DNA of 64,000 nt from Pseudomonas sp. ACN8 (GTDB taxonomy: Bacteria > Pseudomonadota > Gammaproteobacteria > Pseudomonadales > Pseudomonadaceae). The notes below the pieces were generated by a model, which ran no database searches, had not been told where the DNA came from, and saw only the letters and a list, made by a program, of their open reading frames with translations. Shown here one piece after another: positions 50,452 to 59,447 of the stretch (positions are counted from its first letter, which is position 1; each line of letters begins with the position of its first letter). The stretch lies in contig NZ_MRCS01000023.1 of NCBI RefSeq assembly GCF_002303925.1, forward strand, positions 30,268 to 94,267, in the 5' to 3' direction. Made by a program: the position numbers and the translations under genes.

Positions 50452-53160
50452 ATGGACAGGTCCCTGCACGGTACTCCTGAAAATCCCGAGTTTTGCGCCG
50501 ATGAAAACGACGCGCAAGAGTCCGCAGAATGGCGTGATGCACTCCTTTCATTGATTGCCAATAGCGGCCCCGAGAGGGCTCGCCACATCATCGATGAACT
50601 GGTCAGTCTTGTTCGCGATCCCAACATCGGTTGGAAACCTTCGTTGGTTACGCCCTACATCAACACTATCTCCGTAGCAAAGCAGCCCGCATTCCCGGGC
50701 GATCTGGCAATCGAGGAACGTCTCTCATCGATCATTCGGTGGAATGCGCTCGCGATGGTCGTGCGTGCCAACCAGGCCTATGGTGATTTGGGGGGGCACA
50801 TCGCCAGTTACGCGAGTGCGGCGGATTTGTTCGAGGTCGGTTTTAACCATTTTTTCAGAGCAAGGAGCGAGTCTTTTGGAGGCGACCTGGTCTTCTATCA
50901 ACCTCACTCGGCTCCAGGTGTTTATGCGCGCGCCTTCCTTGAGGGGCGATTGGAAGAAACGAACCTCGTGCACTACCGGCAGGAAATCACCGCGGCCGGG
51001 CAAGGGGTGCAGGGTTTGTCCAGCTATCCACACCCTTGGTTAATGCCGGACTTCTGGCAATTTCCGACAGGGTCGATGGGTATCGGCCCAATCAGTTCGA
51101 TCTTCCAGGCCCGTTTCATGCGCTACCTTCACAACCGTGACCTGCTAAACACCTCTGAGCGAAAAGTGTGGGGCGTTTTCGGTGACGGTGAGATGGATGA
51201 GCCGGAAAGCATGTCTGCCCTTACTTTGGCCGCAAGGGAGGGGCTGGATAATCTGATCTGGGTCGTCAATTGCAATCTACAGCGATTAGACGGGCCGGTG
51301 CGAGGCAACGGGCGAATCATCGACGAGTTGGAAGCACTGTTTGTCGGGGCAGGCTGGAATGTCATAAAACTGGTTTGGGGGTCTGATTGGGACGGGCTTT
51401 TCGCCCGCGATACGGATGGAAGTCTGGTGCGCGCCCTTTCGCAAACCGTTGATGGGCAGTTCCAGACGTTTGCCGCGAAAGACGGGCGCTACAACAGGGA
51501 CCATTTCTTTGGTCAAAACGAAGCATTGGCAAAGCTTGCCCAAGGTCTCACAGACGAACAGATCGATCGGCTGAAACGAGGCGGCCACGATATGGTGAAG
51601 ATCTACGCCGCCTACCAAGCGGCGGCTGTTCATAAGGGGCAGCCTACGGTCATTCTTGCCCAGACCAAAAAAGGTTACGGGATGGGTGAAGCCGGCCAGG
51701 GAAGAATGACGACTCATCAGCAGAAGAAGCTGGATCGCGAAGCGCTTATCGGCTTTAGAAATCGATTCAATCTGCCCCTGACCGATGAACAGGTTGAGAC
51801 GCTCTCTTTCTACAAACCTGGCGCTGATAGTCGTGAAATGCGCTATCTGCTTGAGCGTCGCCAAAGCCTTGGGGGGTTCACGCCCGGTCGGCAAACGGAT
51901 GTCCCTGTGGTCGCCGTGCCGGGGCTGGAGGTGTATGGAAGCTTTGCCACTCACGCGCAAGGCAAGGAAATGTCTACCACGATGGCGTTTGTGAGGATGC
52001 TCGGCAACTTGCTGAAAGATCCTCTCCTGGGGCGACGGGTAGTTCCCATCGTGGCTGACGAGGCCCGGACGTTCGGGATGGCGAATCTGTTCAGGCAAAT
52101 TGGTATCTATTCCAGTGTCGGCCAGCATTATGAGCCAGAGGACATCGGCTCCATCCTGAGCTACCGAGAGGCGCTGGATGGACAAATACTTGAAGAGGGC
52201 ATCAGCGAGGCCAGTGCCATCAGCTCCTGGGTGGCTGCGGCGACCAGCTACGCCACCCATGGCCTGCCCATGCTGCCGTTCTACATCTATTACTCAATGT
52301 TCGGATTTCAGCGAGTAGGTGATCTTATTTGGGCGGCGGCTGACCAAAGGGCCAGAGGCTTTCTGCTTGGCGCCACAGCAGGCCGTACAACCCTGGGAGG
52401 GGAAGGTCTGCAGCATCAAGATGGCAGCAGCCATTTGATGGCTGCTCTGGTACCAAACTGCAGAGCGTACGACCCGGCATTCGCGGGTGAGTTTGCGGTA
52501 ATTCTTGATCATGGCATGCGCCAGATGCTGGAGAAACAGGTTGACGAGTTTTATTACGTCACCCTGATGAACGAAAACTACGCCCAGCCCAATCTTCCTG
52601 CTGATGTCGAGCAAGGCATCATCAAAGGCATGTACCTCTTCTGCGAACACGCGTGCGGAGCGGGATTGAACAGAGTGCGGCTGCTCGGATCAGGCACTGT
52701 CTTGCGCGAAGTGTTGGCTGCGGCAGAACTCCTGAGCGCAGATTGGGAGGTCGGCTCTCAGGTGTGGAGTGTCACCAGTTTCACAGAAGTTGCGAGGGAC
52801 GCCAGAGGTGTAGAGCGTTGGAACCGACATCATCCTGAAGACGAACAGAAAACGAGCCACGTTAGTGAGTGCTTGCCGAAGGGGAGTCCAATCATTGCCG
52901 CGACCGATTATGTGCGCGCGCTACCGCAACTGATTGGCTCCTATGTTGAAGATCACTATGTTGTCCTGGGTACGGACGGCTTTGGTCGTAGCGATACGCG
53001 CACAGTTCTGCGCAAGTTTTTTGAAATAGACCGTCATCAGATCGTGCTGAGTGCGCTATGGGGTTTGGTGCATGAAGGAAAACTCAGTGCCGATGTCTGC
53101 TCTCGTGCCATTGAAAAGTACGACATCAAGTTTAACGAAACAGCCCCTTGGGAATGTTGA
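50452..53160 (+). CDS. AceE-type 2-oxoacid dehydrogenase E1 component (homodimeric)
   Basis: A 902-residue thiamin diphosphate enzyme of the homodimeric AceE family. The ThDP motif GDGEMDEPESMSAL...NCNLQRLDGPVRGN, the active-loop His in RMTTHQQKKLDRE and the His in GGEGLQHQDGSSH are all present, so it should be active. Housekeeping AceE is encoded with AceF; here no E2 or E3 gene is nearby. P. putida MdeB, an AceE homologue for 2-oxobutyrate encoded with an Lrp-type regulator, is the nearest precedent. It probably decarboxylates a 2-oxo acid made by the aminotransferase or aldolase, using E2/E3 from elsewhere. Confidence 0.88.
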   Translation: MDRSLHGTPENPEFCADENDAQESAEWRDALLSLIANSGPERARHIIDELVSLVRDPNIGWKPSLVTPYINTISVAKQPAFPGDLAIEERLSSIIRWNALAMVVRANQAYGDLGGHIASYASAADLFEVGFNHFFRARSESFGGDLVFYQPHSAPGVYARAFLEGRLEETNLVHYRQEITAAGQGVQGLSSYPHPWLMPDFWQFPTGSMGIGPISSIFQARFMRYLHNRDLLNTSERKVWGVFGDGEMDEPESMSALTLAAREGLDNLIWVVNCNLQRLDGPVRGNGRIIDELEALFVGAGWNVIKLVWGSDWDGLFARDTDGSLVRALSQTVDGQFQTFAAKDGRYNRDHFFGQNEALAKLAQGLTDEQIDRLKRGGHDMVKIYAAYQAAAVHKGQPTVILAQTKKGYGMGEAGQGRMTTHQQKKLDREALIGFRNRFNLPLTDEQVETLSFYKPGADSREMRYLLERRQSLGGFTPGRQTDVPVVAVPGLEVYGSFATHAQGKEMSTTMAFVRMLGNLLKDPLLGRRVVPIVADEARTFGMANLFRQIGIYSSVGQHYEPEDIGSILSYREALDGQILEEGISEASAISSWVAAATSYATHGLPMLPFYIYYSMFGFQRVGDLIWAAADQRARGFLLGATAGRTTLGGEGLQHQDGSSHLMAALVPNCRAYDPAFAGEFAVILDHGMRQMLEKQVDEFYYVTLMNENYAQPNLPADVEQGIIKGMYLFCEHACGAGLNRVRLLGSGTVLREVLAAAELLSADWEVGSQVWSVTSFTEVARDARGVERWNRHHPEDEQKTSHVSECLPKGSPIIAATDYVRALPQLIGSYVEDHYVVLGTDGFGRSDTRTVLRKFFEIDRHQIVLSALWGLVHEGKLSADVCSRAIEKYDIKFNETAPWEC

Positions 53161-53573
53161 TTCGAGTTTGTTAAGTGAGGGCTGGTGCTACGGTATGTCG
53201 CCGGTAGTGTCAGGGATGCATTAATCGAAAGTGTGAGAGCTTTTGGGGTGGGCATGAAAGAGTCTCGTCATCACTGCGTTACAATGCTACTGACCAAACT
53301 GAAGGTGTTTCGTTTGGATTTGTCCAAGGCTAACTTAGATAAAGTACTGGTTAATTCGCCGCTATTATTGCTTATGTTGATTTTTATTGTGCGATCCTGT
53401 GAGCGTTGACACCAGTGTCGATTTTCACCACAAGCAGCCTATTATCAGTGTGCTTCAAGTATCGAATAGGCAAGCAGAAGATACTACGACTTTCTTGCAA
53501 CTTAATTATACTAAAATCCCCTTGACTATAGATAAGATATGGAGTGTATGTTCTGTGTTTTGGGGGGATGGTT
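53161..53573. other. AT-rich spacer before the Lrp-type regulator
   Basis: This 413-base gap is the most AT-rich part of the window (53341-53400 has 21 of 60 G+C). A possible promoter (TTGACT at 53522) lies just before the regulator gene. A 74-codon frame at 53185-53409 has no ribosome site or recognisable sequence. It holds no supported gene. Confidence 0.6.
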
Positions 53574-54047
53574 ATGCCAAAGGTAAAGATCGATGCTACG
53601 GATCGCCGAATATTGGCGGCGCTACAGCGGGATGCCAGGCTTTCGAGTGCAGAACTTGCTGAGTTGGTGTCACTGAGCGCATCTCCTTGTTGGCGACGGG
53701 TCAAAAGGCTCGAAGAGCTCGGTCTGGTGCGTGGTTACCACGCCAGTATCAATACCGAAATGCTTGGCTACGCTATCACTGCCTTTGTCCAGGTGGCGCT
53801 GGATCAAAAAGATACTGACCATATGAAAGCATTCGAGGAGTCGATTACTGCCTTCGAACAGGTGATCGGCTGTCACTGTATTTCTGGGGTCTACGATTAC
53901 CAGTTAACGATCCTGGCGACCGATCTGGCTGAGTTCAGTGAGTTCGCCAGAAAAAATATAAACGGTTTCCCAGGTGTCAAAGACGTGTGCACGTCCTTTG
54001 TCGTAAAAGAAGTCAAGGCGTCAGTAAACTTGATGGTCAGTCGATAA
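53574..54047 (+). CDS. Lrp/AsnC family transcriptional regulator
   Basis: I choose ATG 53574 (GGGGGG a few bases upstream), giving 157 residues starting MPKVKIDATDRRILAALQRD. The helix-turn-helix is at about residues 20-45 (LSSAELAELVSLSASPCWRRVKRLEELGLV) and the ligand-binding RAM domain follows (GVYDYQLTILATDL). Lrp-type regulators usually respond to amino acids and often control the adjacent gene. This suggests the block is switched on by an amino acid. It shares AT-richness with the spacer upstream but has more ordinary composition than it. Confidence 0.88.
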   Translation: MPKVKIDATDRRILAALQRDARLSSAELAELVSLSASPCWRRVKRLEELGLVRGYHASINTEMLGYAITAFVQVALDQKDTDHMKAFEESITAFEQVIGCHCISGVYDYQLTILATDLAEFSEFARKNINGFPGVKDVCTSFVVKEVKASVNLMVSR

Positions 54048-54067
54048 GGATGTAGCAAACAGATCGC

Positions 54068-54094
54068 TATCGTGAGCAAGCTCGCTCCCACGGG
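54068..54094. repeat. Single decayed REP
   Basis: CTATCGTGAGCAAGCTCGCT resembles one REP half with substitutions and has no visible inverted partner. It marks the right boundary of the low-GC block. Confidence 0.65.
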
Positions 54095-54116
54095 GATAGT
54101 GTTCAAATTGAAGGCA

Positions 54117-54155
54117 TAAAAAAACGCCGCTCATCTCACGATGGGCGGCGTTTTT
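54117..54155 (-). terminator. Rho-independent terminator of acnB (bidirectional)
   Basis: ACGCCGCTCATC (54124-54135) pairs with GATGGGCGGCGT (54140-54151), with one T-G pair, between an A-run and a T-run, so it works on both strands. It ends the minus-strand acnB and the plus-strand Lrp gene. It resembles the terminator at 48238. Confidence 0.92.
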
Positions 54156-54170
54156 CATTGCGTTGCAACG

Positions 54171-56771
54171 TTAGGCTTGAACGACCGGGATGTTGGCGTT
54201 CGCAGCAGCTTCACGGAACTCGGCGATCTGGTCGAAGGACAGGTAGCGGTAGACATCGGCCGCCATGCTGTCGATCTTGCCAGCGTATTCCATGTACTCC
54301 TCGACGGTCGGCAGGCGACCCAGGATGGAAGCCACGGACGCCAGCTCGGCCGAAGCCAGGTAGACGTTCGCGCCGTCACCCAGACGGTTCGGGAAGTTAC
54401 GGGTCGAAGTCGACACAACGGTCGAGTTCGGCTCTACACGTGCCTGGTTACCCATGCACAGCGAGCAGCCCGGCATTTCCATGCGCGCGCCGGCCTTGCC
54501 GTAGATGCCGTAGTAGCCTTCTTCGGTCAGCTGGTGAGCGTCCATCTTGGTCGGCGGCGACAGCCACAGACGGGTTGGCAGCTGACCCTTGACCTGTTCC
54601 AGCAGTTTACCGGCAGCGCGGAAGTGACCGATGTTGGTCATGCACGAACCGATGAACACTTCGTCGATCTTCTCACCAGCAACGCTGGAGAGCAGGCGTG
54701 CGTCGTCCGGGTCGTTCGGCGCGCAGAGCACAGGTTCCTTGATGTCGGCCAGGTCGATCTCGATGACTTCGGCGTATTCAGCGTCCTTGTCCGCTTGCAG
54801 CAACTCAGGGTTGGCCAGCCAGGCTTCCATCGCTTGAGCGCGACGTTCCAGAGTACGTGCATCGCCGTAGCCTTCGCCGATCATCCAGCGCAGCAGGGTG
54901 ATGTTGGACTGCAGGTATTCGGCAATCGACTCTTTGGACAGCTGGATGGTGCAACCGGCAGCCGAACGTTCAGCCGAGGCGTCAGACAGTTCGAACGCTT
55001 GCTCGACGGTCAGCTTAGGCAGACCTTCGATCTCCAGGATGCGACCGGAGAAGGCGTTCTTCTTGCCTTTCTTCTCTACGGTCAGCAGGCCAGCCTGGAT
55101 CGCGTAGTAAGGAATGGCGTGAACCAGGTCACGCAGGGTGACGCCTGGCTGCAGTTCGCCTTTGAAGCGAACCAGGATCGACTCAGGCATGTCCAGCGGC
55201 ATGACGCCGGTGGCTGCGGCGAACGCGACCAGACCGGAACCGGCCGGGAACGAGATGCCGATCGGGAAACGGGTGTGGGAGTCACCACCGGTACCGACGG
55301 TGTCCGGCAGCAGCATGCGGTTCAGCCACGAGTGGATGATGCCGTCGCCCGGACGCAGGGAAACGCCGCCGCGGGTCATGATGAAGTCAGGCAGGGTGTG
55401 GTGGGTGGTCACGTCGATCGGCTTTGGATAAGCCGCGGTGTGGCAGAAGGACTGCATCACCAGATCGGTCGAGAAGCCCAGGCACGCCAGGTCTTTCAGT
55501 TCGTCACGGGTCATCGGACCGGTGGTGTCCTGGGAGCCGACGGTGGTCATCTTCGGTTCGCAGTAGGTGCCCGGACGAACGCCGGTCACGCCGCAAGCCT
55601 TGCCGACCATTTTCTGCGCCAGGGTGAAACCCTTGGTGCTTTCAGCCGGTGCTTCAGGCTTCTTGAACAGGGTCGAAGGTGGCAGACCCAGCTCGGTGCG
55701 AGCCTTCTCGGTCAGGCCACGGCCGATGATCAGCGGAATACGGCCGCCGGCGCGAACTTCGTCCAACAGGACCGGGGTCTTCATTTCGAAGGTGGTCAGG
55801 ACTTCGTCGGTGCCGTGCTTGCAGACTTTGCCAGCATGCGGGTACAGGTCGATCACGTCGCCCATGTGCATGTTGGATACGTCGAATTCGATTGGCAGTG
55901 CGCCGGCATCTTCCATGGTGTTGTAGAAGATCGGAGCGATCTTGCTGCCGAAGCAGAAACCGCCGGCACGCTTGTTCGGTACATAAGGAACGTCGTCGCC
56001 GAAGAACCACAGTACGGAGTTGGTGGCCGATTTACGCGAAGAACCGGTACCGACCACGTCGCCGACGTAGGCGATAGGGAAGCCGGCGTTGCGCATTTCT
56101 TCGATCTGCTTCATCGGACCGGTGACGCCTTGTGCGTCAGGCACGATGCCGTCGCGAGCCATTTTCAGCATGGCCAGGGCGTGCAGCGGGATGTCCGGAC
56201 GGGACCAGGCATCAGGCGCAGGGGACAGGTCGTCGGTGTTGGTTTCGCCGGTGACCTTGAACACGCGCAGGCTGATCTTGTCGGCCAGGGTCGGGCGCTT
56301 CACGAACCACTCGCCGTCAGCCCAGGATTGCAGCACGCCTTGGGCGTGAACGTTACCGTTCTTGGCTTTTTCAGCGACGTCGTGGAAGGCGTCGAACATC
56401 AGCAGGGTGTGCTTGAGTTCTTCGGCCGCTACTGGAGCCAGTTCGGCGTCGTCCAGCAGGTTAACCAGAGTCACGATGTTGTAGCCGCCCTGCATGGTGC
56501 CGAGCAGTTCAACAGCGCGCTTCTTGTCGATCAGAGGGGATTTGGCTTCGCCTTTGGCGATGGCGGACAGGAAGCCGGCCTTGACATAGGCTGCTTCGTC
56601 CACTCCTGGCGGAACGCGATTGGTGATCAGGTCAACGAGGAATGCTTCTTCGCCAGCCGGGGGATTTTTCAGCAGCTCGACCAGGCCTGCAGTTTGTTCG
56701 GCGTTTAGCGGCTGGGGAACGATACCCAGTGCTGCGCGCTCTTCGATATGTTTGCGGTAGGCTTCAAGCAC
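54171..56771 (-). CDS. acnB: Aconitate hydratase B (bifunctional 2-methylisocitrate dehydratase)
   Basis: The GTG start at 56771 with GAGGG upstream gives 866 residues beginning with LEAYRKHIEERAALGIVPQPLN, the standard AcnB N-terminus. The HEAT-like domain is followed by the three cluster cysteines, of which CHTAA, and SCMTNIGHFRAAG and CSLCMGNQARV sites are visible. It converts citrate to isocitrate with a [4Fe-4S] cluster and often also processes 2-methyl-cis-aconitate. Length is normal. A long inverted structure lies upstream at 56892-57031. Confidence 0.97.
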   Translation of the reverse strand: MLEAYRKHIEERAALGIVPQPLNAEQTAGLVELLKNPPAGEEAFLVDLITNRVPPGVDEAAYVKAGFLSAIAKGEAKSPLIDKKRAVELLGTMQGGYNIVTLVNLLDDAELAPVAAEELKHTLLMFDAFHDVAEKAKNGNVHAQGVLQSWADGEWFVKRPTLADKISLRVFKVTGETNTDDLSPAPDAWSRPDIPLHALAMLKMARDGIVPDAQGVTGPMKQIEEMRNAGFPIAYVGDVVGTGSSRKSATNSVLWFFGDDVPYVPNKRAGGFCFGSKIAPIFYNTMEDAGALPIEFDVSNMHMGDVIDLYPHAGKVCKHGTDEVLTTFEMKTPVLLDEVRAGGRIPLIIGRGLTEKARTELGLPPSTLFKKPEAPAESTKGFTLAQKMVGKACGVTGVRPGTYCEPKMTTVGSQDTTGPMTRDELKDLACLGFSTDLVMQSFCHTAAYPKPIDVTTHHTLPDFIMTRGGVSLRPGDGIIHSWLNRMLLPDTVGTGGDSHTRFPIGISFPAGSGLVAFAAATGVMPLDMPESILVRFKGELQPGVTLRDLVHAIPYYAIQAGLLTVEKKGKKNAFSGRILEIEGLPKLTVEQAFELSDASAERSAAGCTIQLSKESIAEYLQSNITLLRWMIGEGYGDARTLERRAQAMEAWLANPELLQADKDAEYAEVIEIDLADIKEPVLCAPNDPDDARLLSSVAGEKIDEVFIGSCMTNIGHFRAAGKLLEQVKGQLPTRLWLSPPTKMDAHQLTEEGYYGIYGKAGARMEMPGCSLCMGNQARVEPNSTVVSTSTRNFPNRLGDGANVYLASAELASVASILGRLPTVEEYMEYAGKIDSMAADVYRYLSFDQIAEFREAAANANIPVVQA

Positions 56772-57229
56772 AGTTATTACCCTCATCAGTGGTCCCAAAT
56801 GGGTGTCCGGGACGCTCATCCCGAAATTGCCGTACTCATGCGCAGCATGGCGTTGTGAGCCACTTAGCCAGAATTACCGACAATTCCTTACAGAAGCTGC
56901 TTTCAAAGTTTTACGCCTGCAGAACGGGAGCTGATGAGGGTTGGCGTTGGGCTTTTCCCCGCTGGAAAAACCCCTCGCCAACACCGCTCTGAAGGAACGA
57001 CTGTGCTCGTGACGCTTTGAAAACAGCTTCTAACGGACATTGGCGCCTAAAAAGGCAGGCTGATTCTACGGCAAAAAAAAATTAAAGGTAAGTCAGTGTT
57101 TATTGGACTTTGGTGGTGGCGCTCACTGGAGCCCCATTCTCCATGGGCCCTGAACTTTGAGGGGTGATCAATGGCCGACAAAGGGCTAACATGCCGGCCT
57201 GTTCTGCTTTTTCGCGTTTTTGCCTATCT
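56772..57229. other. Divergent region between acnB and DUF1289 gene
   Basis: The 458-base gap holds the long inverted structure at 56892-57031 and an A-rich tract near 57068-57080. Promoters for both genes are expected here. No gene is supported. Confidence 0.65.
56892..57031. repeat. Long nested inverted-repeat element upstream of acnB
   Basis: Outer arms of 17 bases (56892-56908 and 57015-57031) match inverted at 16 of 17 positions (AGAAGCTG.TTTCAAAG). Inside sits a second stem, GTTGGCG / CGCCAAC (56940-56946, 56976-56982), which encloses GGG.TTTTCC / GGAAAA.CCC. The arrangement looks like a small mobile element or a regulatory RNA structure and is not of the REP type. Confidence 0.55.
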
Positions 57230-57700
57230 ATGCCCAATCAGACCATCAAGACACCCTGCGTCGGCCTCTGCTCCACTGTTTACGGTGACCTGGTGTGCCG
57301 TGGCTGCAAGCGTTTCCACCACGAAGTGATCCACTGGAACGGTTACAACGAGGAAGAAAAACGCGCGGTATGGCTGCGTCTTGAGCAGTTGCTGTCGCAA
57401 GTGATGGCCGCCAAGGTGGAAATTTTCGATCCGGCGCTGCTGAGAATGCAGCTGGAACAGCGCAAGATCCGCTTCGTGCCCCATCAGTCGGAATATTGCT
57501 GGGCCTACCAGTTGATCGCCCGAGGCGCGCGGGTGATCAACAACCTGGAAGCCTACGGGATGGTGTTGCTGCCGGAGTTTCGCGAGTGGAACCTGCCGGA
57601 ACTGCGCGATGCCATTGATCGGGAATTTTTCCTGCTCTCCGAAGCCCATTACCAGCGCTACATTGCGCCTGGGTTCCTCAAGGATGCGTTTGGCGGCTAA
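57230..57700 (+). CDS. DUF1289 domain-containing protein
   Basis: I prefer ATG 57230 (MPNQTIKTPCVGLCSTVYGD), giving 156 residues; the ribosome site is weak and ATG 57191 is possible. The N-terminal domain carries the cysteine pattern C-x3-C ... C-x2-C (CVGLC, VCRGCKRF), probably a small metal or Fe-S site. The C-terminal part is helical. The family is widespread next to acnB or stress genes in Pseudomonas but has no known function. Confidence 0.82.
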   Translation: MPNQTIKTPCVGLCSTVYGDLVCRGCKRFHHEVIHWNGYNEEEKRAVWLRLEQLLSQVMAAKVEIFDPALLRMQLEQRKIRFVPHQSEYCWAYQLIARGARVINNLEAYGMVLLPEFREWNLPELRDAIDREFFLLSEAHYQRYIAPGFLKDAFGG

Positions 57701-57703
57701 GAG

Positions 57704-57779
57704 CATCGCGAGCAGGCTCGCTCCCACAGGAGATTTGTGAGCGACACAGATCCAGTGTGGGAGCGAGCCTGCTCGCGAT
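57704..57779. repeat. REPIN (inverted REP pair, GTGGGAG type)
   Basis: Inverted REP halves separate the convergent DUF1289 and universal stress protein genes, with a loop of about 25 bases. Confidence 0.9.
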
Positions 57780-57804
57780 GGCGTTCGACCCGACAGCAAA
57801 AATC

Positions 57805-58668
57805 TCAATGCTTGTCGGCAATTTCATCCAGATGATCCTCGATCTCTTGCGGCTTGAGCACCAGCACATCGCTCTCCAGCTTATCCAGCACCACTTCCGC
57901 CGTGTTGCCGATCAATGCCCCTGACAACCCGCTACGCGCCACGGTGCCGATCACCGTCACCGCTGCCTGCAGCTTGTGCGCCATGAACGGAATCAACACG
58001 TCCGCCGGGCCTTCCTCGATGTGCAGGTGATCATCGTCAATGTCGAACTCCGCCTGGAACGCCCTGCACTGTTCGCGATAACGCGCCTGGATGGTTTCGC
58101 TGAGTTGAAACGTCGGGTCGGCCGCCGACAGCATCGGCGACGGGTGGGCGCTGATCACATGCAGATGGGCCTTGGCCAGGCCGGCGATGTCATAGCCATG
58201 ATCGATGATGGTGTTGTGCAGATGGCGATGCTCGCCGTCGGCGTTGCCCACGTCGATGGCCGCCAGGATTACTTTGTCTTGCCAGGAGCCGGAGGTCTTG
58301 ACCAGCAGTACCGGCGCCGGACAACTGCGCAGCAGTTTCCAGTCATCCGGGGTCAGCAGGGCCTTTTTCAGCGCGCTGTCGGGAAAGTGCTGCTTGACCA
58401 CCAGCCCACATCCCTCGGCCTGCTGCACATCGACGATGGTGTCATGCAGAGTGTCGCGCCACGCCTGCTCGGTGGTGACGCTGTAGCCGACTTCCAGTAG
58501 CTCTTCCTTGAGCGCCCTGAGGTGTTCGGAGTGATCATGCTTCTTGTCACAGACCAACAGGTGCAAGTGCGCCTGGGTCTTGCAGGCGATCAATTTGGCG
58601 CGGGCCAGGGCCAGGCTCTCATCCGGTGAGGGTTCGATGACCACCAGAATGCTGCGAACGGCTTGCAT
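57805..58668 (-). CDS. Tandem universal stress protein
   Basis: The ATG at 58668 with CAGGAG 9 bases upstream gives 287 residues. Two UspA-like domains lie in tandem: the first from ILVVIEPSPDESLALA, and the second from VILAAIDVGNADGE to VIGTVARSGLSGALIGNTAEVVLDKLESDVLVLKP, with the ATP-binding-type GxxG(9)GN(S/T) pattern near the end (GTVARSGLSGALIGNTAE). This resembles UspE. It probably responds to stress; the ligand is likely ATP or AMP. It is divergent from miaE. Confidence 0.9.
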   Translation of the reverse strand: MQAVRSILVVIEPSPDESLALARAKLIACKTQAHLHLLVCDKKHDHSEHLRALKEELLEVGYSVTTEQAWRDTLHDTIVDVQQAEGCGLVVKQHFPDSALKKALLTPDDWKLLRSCPAPVLLVKTSGSWQDKVILAAIDVGNADGEHRHLHNTIIDHGYDIAGLAKAHLHVISAHPSPMLSAADPTFQLSETIQARYREQCRAFQAEFDIDDDHLHIEEGPADVLIPFMAHKLQAAVTVIGTVARSGLSGALIGNTAEVVLDKLESDVLVLKPQEIEDHLDEIADKH

Positions 58669-58830
58669 GTGCGGGATCTCCTGAAAATAAAAAAGCACGG
58701 CGTTGCACAACTATAGTTGCTGTCTGCGATTCGGGGACTTGATGCATATCAACGGTTGGCGACTGGTGGTCTGCGGGCAGGCCGGTATAATCGGCGCCCT
58801 TCGTTTTGAACCTATTTTTCCGTGAGCCCC

Positions 58831-59439
58831 ATGATCCTTCCCGAAATTCACGAGTTCCTTGGCTGCCGCACCCCCGACGGCTGGATCCAGGCCGCGCTGG
58901 CCGATCAGGAAACCCTGCTGATCGACCACAAGAACTGCGAATTCAAGGCCGCGAGCACTGCGTTGAGCCTGATCGCCAAGTATCACTCCCACGTCGATCT
59001 GATCAACATGATGTCGCGTCTGGCCCGGGAGGAACTGGTGCACCACGAACAGGTCATGCGCTTGATGAAACGGCGCAAGATCGAGTTGCGCCAGCTGTCC
59101 GCCGGGCGCTATGCGTCGGGGCTGCGCAAGGTGGTGCGCAGTCACGAGCCGGTGAAACTGGTGGACACCCTGGTGGTGGGGGCCTTCATCGAGGCCCGCA
59201 GTTGCGAGCGTTTCGAAGCCCTGGTGCCGCATCTGGACGAAGAGCTGGGCAAGTTCTATTTCGGCCTGCTCAAGAGCGAGGCCAGGCATTTCCAGGGTTA
59301 CCTGAAGCTGGCTTACCAGTACGGCGATGCCAAGGACATCGCCCAGGTGATCGACAAGGTCCGCGCCGCCGAGCAGGAGTTGATCGAGTCACCGGATGTG
59401 GAATTCCGTTTTCATAGTGGTGTGCCTGCGGCGGCCTGA
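58831..59439 (+). CDS. miaE: tRNA-(ms2io6A37)-hydroxylase MiaE
   Basis: The ATG at 58831 (MILPEIHEFLGC) gives 202 residues; GTG at 58822 is possible. It is a ferritin-like di-iron monooxygenase with Glu/His ligands in ALIAKYHSHVDL...REELVHHEQV and EARSCERFEAL...EARHFQGYL. It hydroxylates the isopentenyl group of ms2i6A37 in tRNA. The neighbouring stress gene and DUF1289 are a common Pseudomonas arrangement. Confidence 0.93.
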   Translation: MILPEIHEFLGCRTPDGWIQAALADQETLLIDHKNCEFKAASTALSLIAKYHSHVDLINMMSRLAREELVHHEQVMRLMKRRKIELRQLSAGRYASGLRKVVRSHEPVKLVDTLVVGAFIEARSCERFEALVPHLDEELGKFYFGLLKSEARHFQGYLKLAYQYGDAKDIAQVIDKVRAAEQELIESPDVEFRFHSGVPAAA

Positions 59440-59447
59440 ACGCACCG

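Noticed and set aside
53185..53409. 74-codon frame in the AT-rich spacer before the Lrp gene
   Set aside because: It has no ribosome binding site or recognisable sequence; the region looks like non-coding spacer.
48544..54047. Low-GC block as an antimetabolite or toxin biosynthetic cluster
   Set aside because: There is no peptide synthetase, ligase, exporter or resistance gene; the enzymes fit metabolism better.
54141..56708. Long plus-strand open frame opposite acnB
   Set aside because: It is a shadow of acnB in high-GC sequence. It has no ribosome site and no recognisable domain.
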